Below, piece by piece: positions 1 to 12,874 of a stretch of DNA of 64,000 bases. The notes beneath the pieces were generated by a model that was not told the origin of the DNA, searched no databases, and saw only the letters and a program-made list of their open reading frames with translations. A program made the translations under genes and the position numbers. Origin of the DNA: Paraconiothyrium sp. Pb-2020 (taxonomy: Eukaryota; Ascomycota; Dothideomycetes; Pleosporales; Didymosphaeriaceae); assembly GCA_022419385.1 (NCBI GenBank), contig JAJUBI010000001.1, positions 1,116,001-1,180,000 on the forward strand. Reading direction: 5' to 3'. Position 1 is the first letter of the stretch, and every line of letters begins with the position of its first letter.

Positions 1-3000
1 AGTCTGCTGATGCGCATGAACTGATCAAGATACCTGATGAGGAAATCGCGGACTTCGATGTTGCCCGTACCAGCATGTTTCAGTGAGATGCTCCAAAGGA
101 GCCCAGCCAATATATTGAAGAATGGCATCTGCTCGCTGCGTAATTTGTTGATGTTTTTGAGGTTGAAATGCTCATGGTAAGCCCGAGGGAGGTTCTTGAT
201 GATCCAAGCATTGTCGACGTGGATATGGTTCCACATGATGAGATGCTTAGCAAGGGTTCGAAGCAAGAAGGTGTCAGGACGGACATAGTCAAATTGCGGA
301 AGAGTATCTGGTATATCGATCTTGCGGGCTACCGTTTCATCGTGCGTCTTCATGAATATGAGTGCAATGGCTACCACCGCACCAGCCGTAGCTTGGTCGA
401 GGATGTGAACGATATCGACTGGTTTGGGGGCAACAGCGACGGATAGAAGGCGATCTACTATCCGCATATCGTGTAGACCGAGCAGATCTCTGCCTTTGCC
501 GATGTTGATGAAACCCAGCGCAAAGCCTGCCGCTAATCGGTACGCTTCATCCCGGAGACCGTCGGGAGGCTCAGAAGGATCTGGCTCGTCCACATGCTCG
601 ATTTCTGACAACATCACCTCGCTCATTCGACGGTGCTGGGTATCGTAGTAAAGCAACCCTATACCCATCAAACCAGTGGTTTGGGTGTATGGAGAAAGAT
701 TAAGCTCTGCTGCTCCGGGTGGAAGCATACGGGTTACATGGACAGACAGTAATCGTGTAACCAGTGTATCCATTGTTCCCATGTAAGATGCAGACAGACC
801 GAGCAGCAAGCCTACCGATGTCATCGTATGTTTGGGTGTAAGGTATTTGAAGGAGAGCCATTTCGCAATGGTTTTCAAGTGACCGTTTAGCCCTAGACCG
901 AGCAATAAACCGGCATGTCTATTCGATACCTCGGCAGGCTTGTTGTACATGATCCAAGAAGTGTCAATGCCTTGCGCATCTCTCGAGATGCTTAAACCGG
1001 CTGAAACTCCCTGATTGAAGAAAGCCCAAAAGAACTTCTCTTCCGAGTATGTCGTGCGATCGGCTGTAACGACGTTGCCCATTGGCTTCATAATACAAGA
1101 CGTCGAGAATCCAGCTAACAAGAACTTTTCTGTCAGGAGAGGCTTTTTACTGTTGAACTTCAACATCGAGCTTCCAACGGGGAGTGCCAGCGTGCGAACC
1201 ATGACCCATTGCACCAGTGCCTTTTGTCCTTCCAATATTGCTGCATCATCGACTCTTTGGTCGTATCCATAAAAGGCGATCGATGGTTTCATTGGTTCCA
1301 CGAGCGTATGTGCTTCCATGTAACGGCGGTCTTCCCTGAAAATCAATCTCGTGATGGCATGACGGTCTGACTCTGCCATGGATATTATACCTTCAGACCG
1401 TTCTGCATTTTCGCAAATGGTATGAATGTCTCGTGCAGCATGCGCTGGCTGCGAAGTCGACTCCGCGGAACCGCTGTACAAGTGTGACTCTTGTGTGGAA
1501 TCATGAAGCGGCGTTAACGAGAGATCAAGGTCCTCTCTCCCTATGAGACGGAGCAGTGGACCGGCCCAAGTCGTGGGTGGACTCGGTTGACATCTCGTGA
1601 TTGCTTCCATGAGGGGTGCTTGCGCAGCTGCTGGCAAAGTGGAAAGCACATGCGTGCCAAGGCCGCAGTGTTCGATGAGCTCCACGGCTTTCCTAGGACC
1701 AGCACTTGCATCAAGATCTCGAAAGAACTTTTGCAACGCAACTGTTCGAGGAGTCACGTCAGATATCACCTCGTCTATGTTGACCGATGAGTGTGGAGAG
1801 GCTTTGGATTTGCGGACGAGCGTTGCAAGAGTAGGGAAGGGAACGTAGACTCGAGCTCCTGCAACAGTAGTGATCCATTCTAAGATCGAAGGTGGTGTTT
1901 CCCATGGCTGAGCATGCAATCGTACGCTGGGCAGAAAGCTCGATTCTTCGTAGGTCCAATCCTCAGTTGATGCTCCGTCTAGATCGTAGTAGCCTCCGTG
2001 TCTACGTCCCCACGAGTCCCAACGTAGCCAGTGGCCGAGTTGAGCAAGCACAGGCGCCAGGTTGCCAACCTTAGCGGTCGAAGTATCCGAGGAAAGAACG
2101 CTCAACTTGAGTTCCTCGCGGAATAGGTGCAGGATAACGACGGCTTCCGAGAGGGTTGAGATGCGAAGATCCTGTTTTTCAGATGGAGATAAAACTCGCC
2201 AATGGTCACTTGCTGCTTTGCCCATCGCTGACTGATTGAATTGGCGTGCAAGTTCAGCACTATCGACGAGCAAATCTTCCTTGCATGCAATCTGCTTCGA
2301 GATCGGTGGTAACTGATCGAGGGAGCTGCGTTTGGACGGCGGACTCATGCTTGTGCTGACGGATGCAGGCTTTGATTGTTGAACCCATCTCCATGGGGCA
2401 GATTCCCAGCTCTTCGCGTGAGGTACTGTAGATTGTCGATTACACATTAACCTCCAAGCCGGTGATTCGGTGTCATCGCCATGATCTTTCGAACGACCCG
2501 TATTGCGTCTTAACCCGGATCTCCCACGCTGGGTGTGCTTCCTTGTCCTTTCATCTACAAAGGGTGTTGCCAGTGTGAAAAGAGTGGCAACAAAGGACAA
2601 CCAGTCTGCATTGGCCGTAGATTGTTGTTGCTTAGCCACGCCTCTGCGTATACTCCACCAGATATCAAGCAAAAGATCACCGGCATGGTTCGGCAAGATA
2701 ATTCGCAGGACCCTGAAAAGGTTTACAACTAGTGCGTCTGCTGGTTCAAGACGGATCTGAGTCTGGTGCCTTTGGCCCTCCCCATCCACGATGTCAAATG
2801 AGCCATTCGGGCCCGCTGACAAGAGCCGCTGCAGTGGTTTAGAAGGAGTAATGGTCCTTTTGAGCCCTGCAGTCATCCTCGACTTCTCATCTTGAAGGAT
2901 CGCGTAAGGACTGAAAAGTCTTGCCGTCCCAACATCGAATTGAGATGGTAGGTGGGTTCCCCAGCCGGCCAAGACTGTCAGACAAGGTTCATTCGAGTCG

Positions 3001-5173
3001 TCTGAACCAAGACATAGGATACGTTTCACGTGGCCGTCTTCGAGTTGAAGAAGATCCTGATAACGATCCATCTCCTTCAGTTGGACAAATCTCGGGACAC
3101 ATGCATAACGTGGCGGGGCACTGTTCGAACCACCAGACTGAGAAGCAGCAGCAGCAGCAGAAGGCGACAGCCTCTTGCGGGTAATTGCGAGTTCGCACTC
3201 CAATGGGTGCTTTAGGGACGAATGTATGAGGTACAGATAGGTCTTCCGCTCATGCAATGTTGCAGAATTGAAAGGTGCTACTGATAAGATCGCTTTTGAT
3301 ATTGTCTGCAAGTAATTGTTAGGATATGTTGACCAAAAGAACATCTTAGGCGGATAATTACCTGTGATGGCGACGTCGGGTCTCTCAAGGCGAAACGACC
3401 AACTTGAAGATATTGCTGCACTGGGATTCTGGCCACCTCCGTCATGACCAATTCCTTTCGGAGTCCATCAATGGATCCGTGGTCAGTATCTGCTTCAGGC
3501 GGCGCGAATAGATCGTCAAGCTCGTCGTAGTCTTCTATGGTATCGAACGTATCATCCATAGTCTCCTCGAATGTGTCGTCCATCGAAACATTACTCAAGC
3601 TTATCCGCGAAGTTATGCTTCCTGGCGTGGAAGCTCGATGGCGGTGATGTGAAAATCCACCGAAGCTTGAGCGGTCGTTGCCCAAAGAAAGCCGGCTTCG
3701 CTGACTGGCCCCAAAGGACGCCGTGAAACTTCCACCCAAGCTGTGCCGCTGCGTTGCTAAATCCTGAAAGGCCGTTTTATCGAAGCTTGTGGAGAGTTCG
3801 GCGCGAGAGAGCAAGGAGCTGACCCGCCTGGACTCCTTCTGTTGGCGCGTGGGATCGAAATCTGGGTTGAGCTGTGACGCGAGAGCGTCTTCCACGGCTT
3901 GGTCGGAGAGACGTTCTCTTGTCTGCGTGTTTTTGTGGAACGACAAAGGCTGTGTTTTACTCCGTGCGCCGCCGAGGCTCTCTCTCACTCTGTCAAGCCC
4001 GCGAACAGCTGGAGTCGTTGCACCGGTGCCAGGAGCAGTAGGGCCGTATGAGCTACGACGTCTCGATTTCGAATTGGCTTGGGAAGCATAATGTTTTCGT
4101 GAATGCGAGATGGATTTGGGCTCAAGATATGCAGCAGACCAGATGGTAAACACATTCGTTTCATAGTTGGCCGTGACAATCAAAAGCAACGGTTTGTCGT
4201 TGCCGCTCCGATCGAAGAGCACCTCATTTTTTGGCGAGACATAGACGATTTCCTCAGCTTTGTCAACGGCTTCCAATTTTCGATGGCCGGAGCCGTTGAT
4301 GGTCAGAAGACTAGCCCTCTCATTGCCCGACACAACATGGACTACTAGGCCTAGCTCAGCGAGCGGGTCAGTGAATGAGTAGAGCCTCGGTAAGGCATCT
4401 GTATTGGACGCCGATGATCCCTTCGCTAGCTCTTCTAGATACCATGGCGTCTGGACCTGTTTAGCACCCAAGCTCAGTCGCGACGGCCCTAAAGAGGAGC
4501 CCTGACGACGAAATGGCTGACTGAAGCTTTGTGAAACATTTTGGGACAGAAATGACTGAGGATTGGACAAGAAAGAATTGGGCGGAACGGAGGGTATCTG
4601 TGGACTTGCTGGAATAGGTTGCGGGGGGACAATCTTCCTCTGCAGCAAAAGGCCGCGGGCTGCAGGGAATGCCCTTTCGACCTCGAAGGGAAGGTTAACT
4701 ACATGTGTGGCCCCCGAAAGAAAGAAGACGTGAGCTTGCGATTTGAGTATTACGACCAGCGCCCGCGATCTGCCCTCCAACGTGCGCGGGGTTTGGTCGG
4801 CAGGCGAGTTAGGGTCGGTCGCCGGTTGCGTCCCCTGAGTTAGATGATTCCAGGTAGAACTAGCATCTGAGGTGGGCGCTGAGGCCTGCGAAGCCGTAGG
4901 GGTGGCTTCTTCAGTCGCAAACCATGTGAGCAGCGCCTGGACGACCCGCTCTTTCTCGATGGTGAAGTTGAACACTTTGCGCACGACGCCTCCGCGGGCC
5001 CATACGGCGTGATATGCGGTGGTCACCACCTCGTCCTCAGGCGCATCGGGGCTCTCTTGATATGTCTCCCAGACATAGTCGCGTTCGGTAGCATCGGCGG
5101 GAAGGATCGACTCAGCGATGAGGTACGGCAGCGCCGCGGGCTTGCGGACGCCGATTGAGTGTAGGGCAGCCAT
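1..5173 (-). CDS. APC1: Anaphase-promoting complex subunit 1 (3' end outside window)
   Basis: APC1 is the large scaffold subunit of the APC/C ubiquitin ligase, which drives the metaphase-anaphase transition and mitotic exit. Exon 1 is 5173-3362 (604 codons). A 56-bp intron (3361-3306, GTAATT...TTGCAG) joins in phase 0 to exon 2, which stays open from 3305 to base 1, giving at least 1705 residues; the C-terminal few hundred are missing. The in-frame stop at 3278 lies beyond the donor and is not the gene's end. Exon 2 holds the family's PC-type repeats: GLLLGLGLNGHLKTIAKWL near 900, followed by GLLLGLSASYMGTMDTLVTRL and TTGLMGIGLLYYDTQHRRMSE, a pattern typical of APC1. Exon 1 has a long Ser/Arg-rich loop (about 3600-4150) with acidic repeats after it. 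A GCA run at 3143-3162 codes a short alanine tract. It is divergent from the 5511 gene. Confidence 0.93.
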
Positions 5174-5510
5174 GCGGAAGCTTCGTTCGCGGCATGAGGG
5201 ATGCGTGGGAGTGATGTCTTGAGCGGGGCGTCAGCGGACCTGCTCTTCGCCGGTTGTCTGGCGGGCCTGCGCGCCCAAACGATCCAGGTGGTGAAGGGCG
5301 ACGCGGTTGTTTGGAACGCGACTTCCCGTGCGCCCAAAACTCTAAAAGCTCCGCACCACCTCCGCTCTCGACCTCACCACGCCCACACCGCCCGTGCCCA
5401 AGCGCACCCAGCTCGCACCTGCAATTAGGCCCTATTGAGTTTCTCGAGCTGCCAGATACACAGCTGTCGCAGTCTTGCCTTGCAGCGCTACGCAGCGCGC
5501 CAGGCGCAAC
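5174..5510. promoter_or_regulatory. Bidirectional promoter region between APC1 and the WD-like gene
   Basis: This 337-bp GC-rich gap separates two start codons pointing away from each other, so it must hold both promoters and 5' leaders. I see no TATA box and no clear repeated motif. The short open frames that cross it on both strands have no coding signature. Confidence 0.6.
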
Positions 5511-7530
5511 ATGCAGCCCATCATTGTGACCAAGGGCAAAGTAACCCATTTACGGTGAGTGGCCTTCGCTCAATATATACGAGTATATGACTGACTGAAC
5601 CAGGTACGAGCTGTCGCAGCGCGCGCACGCCAGCACCGTTTACCCCGTTAAGGCGCCAAATGGCTCGACCATCGTACTATGTGGTAGCGAGAACGGACTC
5701 GCCATACTTTGGAGAGGTGGACGCCCGCTGAAGCAGTCTGCGCCTGCCCCTAACGCTCCCGCGAAAGCTCCGCCGAAAGTCAATGGTACTAAGGATGTCG
5801 TTATGATCATAGACTCAGGAGACGACGAACCCGCCAAAGCCACCTTACAACCGCTTCCCAATGCGGAGTTCGAGGAAGAGGAGGAAGAAGTCGATCCTGG
5901 TCGTCCGTATCCTTCGATTATACAACACTTACGACTACCCCTCAATACGGAAGTACTACACATCGCCGTCCCACAAGTACCTGCGCCCTCCGAGCTACAA
6001 CCGGGGCAGGTCATACCTTCCATTTTCAAGGAGAAACTCGTCATTGCGGTAGCATGTACCGACTTCACTGTGCGCATCATAACCTTGCCATTGAGCCCAC
6101 CACCGCATGGAGTCAAGGAGCGGCCATCTACTGGCAAATCCTTGTTCGGTGAAGAGGTAGTCAAAATTCCTACGTATGCCGGCCACCAAACTATTCCGAG
6201 TGGTGTGAGCGTAACGTGGACGTCGAGCGCTGAACAGGGTCATGGAGCGCCATTGGAGGACGAGATGGAAGTCGAAGACAATAACGCTACTGCCTCAAGT
6301 CGACGAAGTCCACGGAAGAGGCAAGCCCCACCGCAACTTGTAACAGAGAAGGATCCGAAAGGGTTCGATTTACTCGTCGCGTCTCATTCGGCAGAACTAG
6401 GTGGTCTTTTGAAGATCTGGCGGTTCGGCCTTACTGGGTCCTCAGTGAAAACTACTAACCCCATCTCCGCATATCAGACGGTTATTCTCCCCAAACCGGC
6501 TGTAAAGATTGCGTTCAATACGGCACCATACCCAAAAAGACGCCACTGTCAGCTTCTCATAGCGGACTCGGCCGGTGTTGCGCGTATCTACGACCCGTTT
6601 GCACCTCGCAAACGTAACAACGCTTCTGGCGCATTTGTTGCACTTTTCAAAACCCGCTTCGAAAATGTCAAACCTAGCGTCCCATCTGCGCCCACCCTTG
6701 CATCAAGGAAACCAATTCTCGACGCTACTTGGGTGTCCGAAGGTCACAGCATTCTGGCATTGCTTGCTGACGGGGAATGGGGCATATGGGACGTGAAGCA
6801 TGCCAGTTCGAAATCTTCTGGAGATCCATCTGCGTTTTCTTTACGAAGTTTCGTTGGCACCTCTGAATCCGACAAATCTAGCAGCGGGGCCTCCAGTCCC
6901 AAGTCACGCAGCGGCCGCAGTTCGCTTGTGCCAATGACACCCAACACACGCCGTCGGACGCAGGAAGTGCTTTTCCAAGGAAATCCATCCAGCGCGATAC
7001 CGACACGAGGAGGTATATCGCTTGCTTCTCTCGCGTCCAGTAATGGCGACCCGGCACTAGAATCAGTCGTTATATGGTATGGTAAAGATCTATATCGGCT
7101 AACCGACCTTGCCAAATACAGGGCACGAGCTGCTTCGAGTATACCGGGTAGTTCACTGCCGGGGCCTGGCTTAGCACAGGTGCACGATGTACCCTTGCTA
7201 GGGGAGTCCATCACGTCTGTCAGCCAGTTTAACATCACTAAGCGAGAGGCTCGTATGGCTGTGTCGAGGGATTTACTCATTTCAGCTGAGTATCGGCTAA
7301 TCATCTCGACGTCAACGAACCAACCATCTGATCAAGACGCGATGACAGCTTCTGCGAAAGAAGACATGGAAGAGGCGGATAATAGGCGAACCGATCAAGC
7401 GCTATTAGCTCGAGGTGAGCTTAGTCTTGAGGGGATGTCAAGACTATTGGATAACATGAGCGGGAGCGGGCCGCACAATGTCCTGACATTGGGCAACCCA
7501 CGCAAGGTCTTGTTCCAAGATGTTGTTTGA
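5511..7530 (+). CDS. WD40-like beta-propeller protein, possible Nup37-type nucleoporin
   Basis: Two exons: 5511-5554 and 5604-7530, with a 49-bp intron (GTGAGT...ACCAG) that splits an Arg codon; product 656 aa. The ATG at 5511 opens MQPIIVTKGKVTHLR and the frame closes exactly across the intron. Propeller-like strands recur, for example TIVLCGSENGLAILWRGG, LLVASHSAELGGLLKIWRF, CQLLIADSAGVARIYDPF and ILALLADGEWGIWDV, each ending in the W-D/I-W type of WD blade. Low-complexity insertions include an acidic run near residue 105, a basic RRSPRKRQ near 247 and a Ser-rich stretch near 440. Fungal Nup37 proteins are propellers with a long C-terminal extension, and the DGEWGIWD blade made me think of that family, but this is recollection, not a demonstrated match. 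A different WD scaffold protein is equally possible. It shares a promoter region with APC1. Confidence 0.6.
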
Positions 7531-8477
7531 AGGCTCCTTTCCTAAAGAGTCTGCAACATGAGACTATTGATGGAGATATACTAGGGAAGCGGTCTAGTGA
7601 GGTTGTAAGATCTGAAAGCGAACCTAAAATCACGCGCCCTAATTCTTGGCGCCGTCTGCCTATTCTACTACCATTTTCCTTGGACCTTCCTCATCCCTTC
7701 TGTCTCACAATACCATGTTCGCGGCCTAAGGTGGAGCTCAGAGAACAGACTCATTCCTGCTGCTCAGTATAGCCATGCGATAGATCAAACAGACAACAGC
7801 CAGTCGCCGGCGACTTCAGCTTAGTACACCGAAAGGTCGGAACGGCGTTGCGTCGTCTGGATAGCTGTAGGTTGTCGTGCGCCTCATTTCTCTTACCCTG
7901 CCAAACTTGAGCGGGCTGCGGCTTCGCAAGGACGGTGCGGCGTAGGGCACATGGCGTCGGAGCCTCTCTGTTGATGGGCAAAGCGTTGTGTGTGGGAGAG
8001 GCGCGACATGCAGTAGGATGCCGGATTGCCCGTGTGTAGATGCATTGAGCTCCTGCGTATATTTTACCAATCTTCGTTCTTCTGCATCTATCTATGGATG
8101 ACATCGCTTGCAGTGTGCGACAAAGGTGGGCTTTTGAGCTGGCGACGCGTGAGCACGTGATGGGACCTGGGCGCCCATGACTCCGCATGTGCTCAACTGG
8201 TTGTATAATGCAGGTTTCACCCATAGCTACGAACAACTTCCCTCACCCTATAATTGCTATCTTCTTACCCTTCTCTGTCGCAACAAATATCGAACGGCAA
8301 AGCGTTCACTATTCCATGTGCGTGGTAGCTCGCATCTGCCCAAGTTTGGCGCGCTAGTAACGCGTTCCGGCTCAACCCTGTCACCCCCGCGACTTCCATA
8401 ACGTAGACAGCATCGCCGCAAAACAACATCACCGCCCCCAGCTCGACCAGCTCGCTGTACGGCTTGGCCCTGCATAT
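7531..8477. other. Intergenic region, no gene seen
   Basis: About 950 bp between two same-strand genes: the 3' flank of the WD-like gene and the promoter and leader of SMC6. Small frames occur on both strands, but none has a domain, a good start or consistent splice sites. Confidence 0.6.
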
Positions 8478-11400
8478 ATGGCGCAGGTGCTGCCAGCCAA
8501 GCGCCCCCACGGGCTGTCGCACCGCCACCAGGTGTCGGTCGACAGCATTGCGCCCAGAGTAAACCATTGCCAGTTGTCGCTTACATTGATTCGACCTGAC
8601 ACTCAACACAGAGGAAACGAACCCGCCTTTCTAATGAGCCCTCGCTAGAACCAACCGAGGCTTCTTACGCTCAAGATGCCGTCTCAGACGCCCCTACCGA
8701 CGAACCGTCCTCTGCAGAGTCCGACCCCGAAGAGGACGAGGCTCGCTTCTTCCGCGCCACACAGATTGTGGAGAGAAGCCTCCGGAAAGCTACGCATGGC
8801 GACAATACACCTGCAGAACATGGGATTATTGAAGAGATCGGCTGCATAAACTTCATGTGTCATGAGCAGCTCACGGTCAAACTGGGTCCGTTAATCAACT
8901 TCATTATTGGCCACAATGGAAGCGGTAAGAGTGCGGTCTTGACTGCTCTTACGTTGTGTCTTGGCGGTAAAGCGGCCGCCACTAATCGTGGTCAAAGTTT
9001 GAAGAGCTTCATAAAAGCGGGCAAAGACTGGTCTACTCTTTCCGTCAAAATCAAGAATCAAGGCCTAGGCGCATACAAACCCGATCAATTCGGCGATTCC
9101 ATCATTGTCGAGCGGCACTTCACTCAAAACAGTACTTCTGGCTTCAAACTGAAAGATCGGAACGGCAGGGTCGTGTCTACCAAGAAATCCGAGTTGGAAG
9201 ATATCATCGATCATTTCGGTCTGCAGATCGACAATCCCATGAATGTTCTGACTCAGGATATGGCGCGCCAATTCTTGAATGACTCCAATCCCAAGGAGAA
9301 GTACAAGTTCTTCTTGAAAGGCACGCAGCTCGAAGCCTTGGACCGTGATTACTCGCAAATTCAGCAAGAGCTCGAGGAGCAGATGGCCAAACATCAGACC
9401 TTGTATAAGGACGTCAAGGAACTAGAGAAAATATACAGTCGTCTCGAAAAGAAGGCACAAGCTGCGCGTGGTCTGGAGAAATTGCGTGGTGAGGAAACCA
9501 AGCTCGAACGGCAAGCAGCTTGGTCATTTGTTGCCAATACCGAATTGGAACTCGCTGATTGTGAAACAAAAATATCAGAATTATCCAACACAGTTCAGCA
9601 GCGACAAGCGGACGCCGATACTGCGTCAGAGAGATTTGCGCGCCACGACAAGGCCGTGAACGATGCAACAATGGCTGTAGAGGCATGCCAGGCCGAACTG
9701 CAACCGGCACGGGACGAGGAAAAGGAGGCCAATGCCAACTTTGCGGACGCACGCAAAAAGCTCATCGACTTCAAGAATAATGAACGCAGCGTAGTTGGGG
9801 CAATCAATAAGACGAAAAGGTCCATGCAGGATACCCAGTCGCAAATTAATGAACAAAAGGCACGGCGAGCGCTGGCAGATGGAGGGCTACACCAGCAGAA
9901 AGCCCGCGAGCTAGAGGACGCAAAGGCTGCATACGAGGAGCGAAAGGCGGCTTGGGAGAACCATGACCAAGCCTTGCCCGCATTGAACAAGGATTCGCAG
10001 GATGCGAAAGAGCACTTGAAGCGAACGAAGGCTCTTCTCGAAGACAAAAAGCGCGAGGAGTCGCAATTCCGGGAGAAAATTCGCAGGCTCGAGCAAGGCC
10101 AGGGTAATTGGTTTGACTCATATAGGAATGGGCACAACCTGGAAAAGCTGATTCGTGCCATTCGAGATGCACGTGGATTTCACGCTCAACCGGTCGGGCC
10201 TATAGGTCGCTACGTGGAACTGAGGCACCCAAGATGGTCGTCTATACTTGAGCAACAGCTGGGCGGTGTTCTGAATGCCTTCGTTGTGACTAACAAGGCC
10301 GACCATGGCAGGTTGTCGGAGCTGATGCGGAAGTTTAATTAGTGAGTTGACTTCCAAAACCAGTTGAGCTATCCCTGACTATTACAGTTTTGCAACCATT
10401 TACATCTGCTCGAAGACCGAACGATTAGACACGACGGGTAAGACGCCAGGAGCCGGGTTGCTGACAATAGACGAAGCGTTAAACGTAAGCTTGCATGATG
10501 GACCTGTATAAGGGTAGAGCTAACCATGTTCAAGATCAGCCATGATACAGTACGCAATTCATTAATTGCCAACCAATACATTGAGCAGATTGTGCTCATA
10601 CAGGACCGCAAAGAAGCTTCGATGTTGGCGCATCGTCCTCCCAATAATCGCCCAAACGTGAAAGCGATATACTGCTGGTCTGACTCTGACCAAGGCCATA
10701 GACTCGGTCATCAATTCACCATGAATAACAGCACGGGCACCACTAGCATGGGTGCGATTCAGGAATACCGAGGAGCTATTCGGATGCAAGCAGACAAAGG
10801 GCATCAGATCCAGGAGGGCAAGGAAAGCCTTTCTATAATTCAACGAGAAAAGAACGACCTAGAGGGGGCAATGCAAGCTGCGCAGAAGCAATGGAACGCT
10901 TGTCAAGCCAAGCTTCAGGAGCATAAGACTAGCAAAAAGAGGCTGACCGAACAGATGGACCGTGCTCATGAGGATGTGGACACACTGGAAGGAGAAGTGG
11001 CAGCGGCTATGCCAGATACAGCGCAGCTCGAGCAACTTGAGAAAGAGCTTGAAGATTTTCAGGAGCAATTAAAACTGGACGAAGAGCAATACGAAGACCT
11101 GCTCGGGGAACAGGGCAGTGCAAGTATAGACTCCAAGGAGCACAAAAAAAAAGCAGATGAAGCAATGAAGGCTGTCAAGGACCTCGAAGCCAGGCTTGAG
11201 CGATGCAGAGCCCAAGTACACGCACTGTCGCAGAAGCGCGAGCAGGCCTTGCGTCGCAAGAACCAGGCAATAGAGCAAGTACAGGAAGCTGAAGAGATCC
11301 GGTCCAGTTGGCAACAGAAGCTCGATGAATTGCAAGTCGATTTAGAGACCCATCTTGAAGATGCAGGGAAGGTCTGCGAGCGGGTGGAAGTTCCCCGCGG

Positions 11401-12076
11401 TGCCACATTCGAGAGCTTACAGCGGAAACTCGAAGAAGCAAAGAAGAGACGCGCCGGTCTAGAGAAAGAACTCGGAGGCTCCCAGGCAGAGCTTCAAGCC
11501 AAGGCACTTGCGGCCAAGAAGGCATGGGAGGAAGCAGCGATATTCGTAAGGAATGGCGAGACTCTGAGGAATAGCCTCTCAAACGCTCTCAAGCATCGAA
11601 AGGTTCGCTGGTCCCACTTCCGCAACGACATATCACTGCGCGCATCGGTATATTTCATGCATCTTCTCTCCGAGCGAAGGTTCCGTGGAGAGCTCTTGGT
11701 GAACCATAAAAAGAAGGCGCTGGATATGATTATCCAGCCGGACAGCAACGTCCAGGGTACGGATGCCAGGCAGACAAAAACCCTGTCCGGTGGCGAGAAG
11801 TCTTTCTCGACGATCTGTCTCTTGCTCGCGTTGTGGGATGCGATGGGTTCGCCGCTCCGCTGTCTCGACGAGTTCGACGTCTTCATGGACAGTGTTAATC
11901 GCGACGTCAGCATGGAAATGATCATTGGTGCTGCGAGGAACTCGAGAGGTCGACAGTACATTTTGATCACGCCGCAAGCGATGAACAACAAGAGCGTAAA
12001 GAGCATGCAGGACGTCACGGTGATCAAGATGTCGGATCCCGAGCGGGGCCAGACAGCGCTCAACTTTTCACGGTAG
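8478..12076 (+). CDS. SMC6: SMC6, Smc5-Smc6 complex ATPase
   Basis: SMC6 pairs with SMC5 in the nuclear complex for DNA repair, rDNA maintenance and resolution of recombination intermediates. Four exons: 8478-8531, 8612-10341, 10388-10484 and 10535-12076, giving 1140 aa, normal for the family. The Walker A loop GHNGSGKS sits at about 118-125. The following QDMARQFLNDSNPKEKYKFF segment is characteristic of SMC6. Two long coiled coils flank the hinge (about 480-640), and the 46- and 50-bp introns fall inside the hinge region. The C-terminal ATPase half has the ABC signature LSGGEKSF at about 1044 and Walker B with CLDEFDVFMD. The first exon is inferred: 18 codons from the ATG at 8478 join in phase 0 to RKRTRLSNEPS. 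Its donor (GTGTCG) is weak, so the N-terminus is the least sure part. Confidence 0.95.
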
Positions 12077-12327
12077 GACGGCGCAGTGGGCCGCGGCGTT
12101 CAGGCAGGCACGTGGTGGGGTGTGTACGTGGGTATTGGCTTTTGATGGCTTTACCGTGATATTTAAGAGCAACATACCCATATGGCGTTTAGGGCATATG
12201 GAGGGTATACCTTGTAGGCCAGGCAGGATGAGTGTCCTTTTGGTATTCGACACAAGGCACGATTTCATATAATGTATCCATGCATCCCCACTTCCCGTGC
12301 GAGTAACGTGACGACGGCAGCGCCCGC

Positions 12328-12392
12328 GTTACACCCATCTCAAACGCTCCCAAGAAGCCGGCTCGTGGTTGACGCGCGGTCAGACAGATCTC
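12328..12392 (+). repeat. Imperfect 65-bp direct repeat, copy A
   Basis: This 65-bp segment matches 12497-12561 without gaps at 54 of 65 positions, counted by eye. Both begin GTT(A/G)CAC(C/T)CATCTCAAAC and end GACAGATCTC. The tail is also echoed at 12420-12449. Confidence 0.7.
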
Positions 12393-12419
12393 TTTATGAG
12401 CGGCGCGGCAAAGACGTCG

Positions 12420-12449
12420 TCGTGGTTTGACAGATCTCACTACGAGTGG
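12420..12449 (+). repeat. Partial third copy of the 12.3-12.6 kb repeat
   Basis: Only the right end of the repeat is recognisable: CGTGGTTTGACAGATCTC, followed by a (A/T)CGAGTGGC-like continuation resembling the sequence after copy A (TATGAGCGGC). Confidence 0.45.
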
Positions 12450-12496
12450 CAGAGGCAGAGGAGGGGCGACAGGATCCAGTAGTGACGAAACGCAGA

Positions 12497-12561
12497 GTTG
12501 CACTCATCTCAAACACTCCCAGCACGCCGGCTTGTGGTCGAGGCGTGGTCTGACAGATCTC
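12497..12561 (+). repeat. Imperfect 65-bp direct repeat, copy B
   Basis: Second full copy of the 65-bp unit, 169 bp downstream of copy A in the same orientation and about 83% identical. Five of the eleven differences are transitions. No coding role or target-site duplication is visible. Confidence 0.7.
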
Positions 12562-12874
12562 AATGCAGGTGGTGGGGGCCTTCTCGCGATCTTGCATTCC
12601 CATCGAGTGGCCGAGGCCTCCTTGCGTGTCCGTCTCAGAGAAGCAGAATGGGTGTCACATCGGCTAGGTGATGGTGTTCGTCGATCGGCGCCGGGGGGGA
12701 CCCTGGACAGACGGGCTAGCGTCGCTGGTTGGCTGAACAGCGCCCTCTCACGTCTCTCCATAAAACACCGCGACAAGCACCTGCTGCGCTGTCCAACGCT
12801 CGGCTCCACGTCTCTCCATGAGGGCTCGTAGCGTCGCGACCCTCGTGAGGCGCGGCTCTATCTAAACGAACACC

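Larger units (their letters stand above)
12077..12874. other. GC-rich intergenic region with diverged direct repeats
   Basis: Nearly 800 bp separating SMC6 from the F-box gene. It contains the repeat copies listed separately. A duplicated short string ACGTCTCTCCAT occurs near 12750 and 12810. Open frames on both strands across 12430-12830 look like GC-rich chance frames. Confidence 0.5.

Noticed and set aside
3278..3361. In-frame stop at 3278 as the end of the APC1 gene
   Set aside because: The stop lies after a phase-0 intron with good donor and acceptor, and the downstream frame stays open to base 1 with clear APC1 repeats.
9595..10161. 188-codon minus-strand frame inside SMC6
   Set aside because: Ser/Arg/Ala-rich shadow of the SMC6 coiled coil; the plus-strand frame has family motifs.
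11494..12063. 189-codon minus-strand frame in the SMC6 ATPase region
   Set aside because: Antisense shadow of the signature and Walker B exon; no domain.
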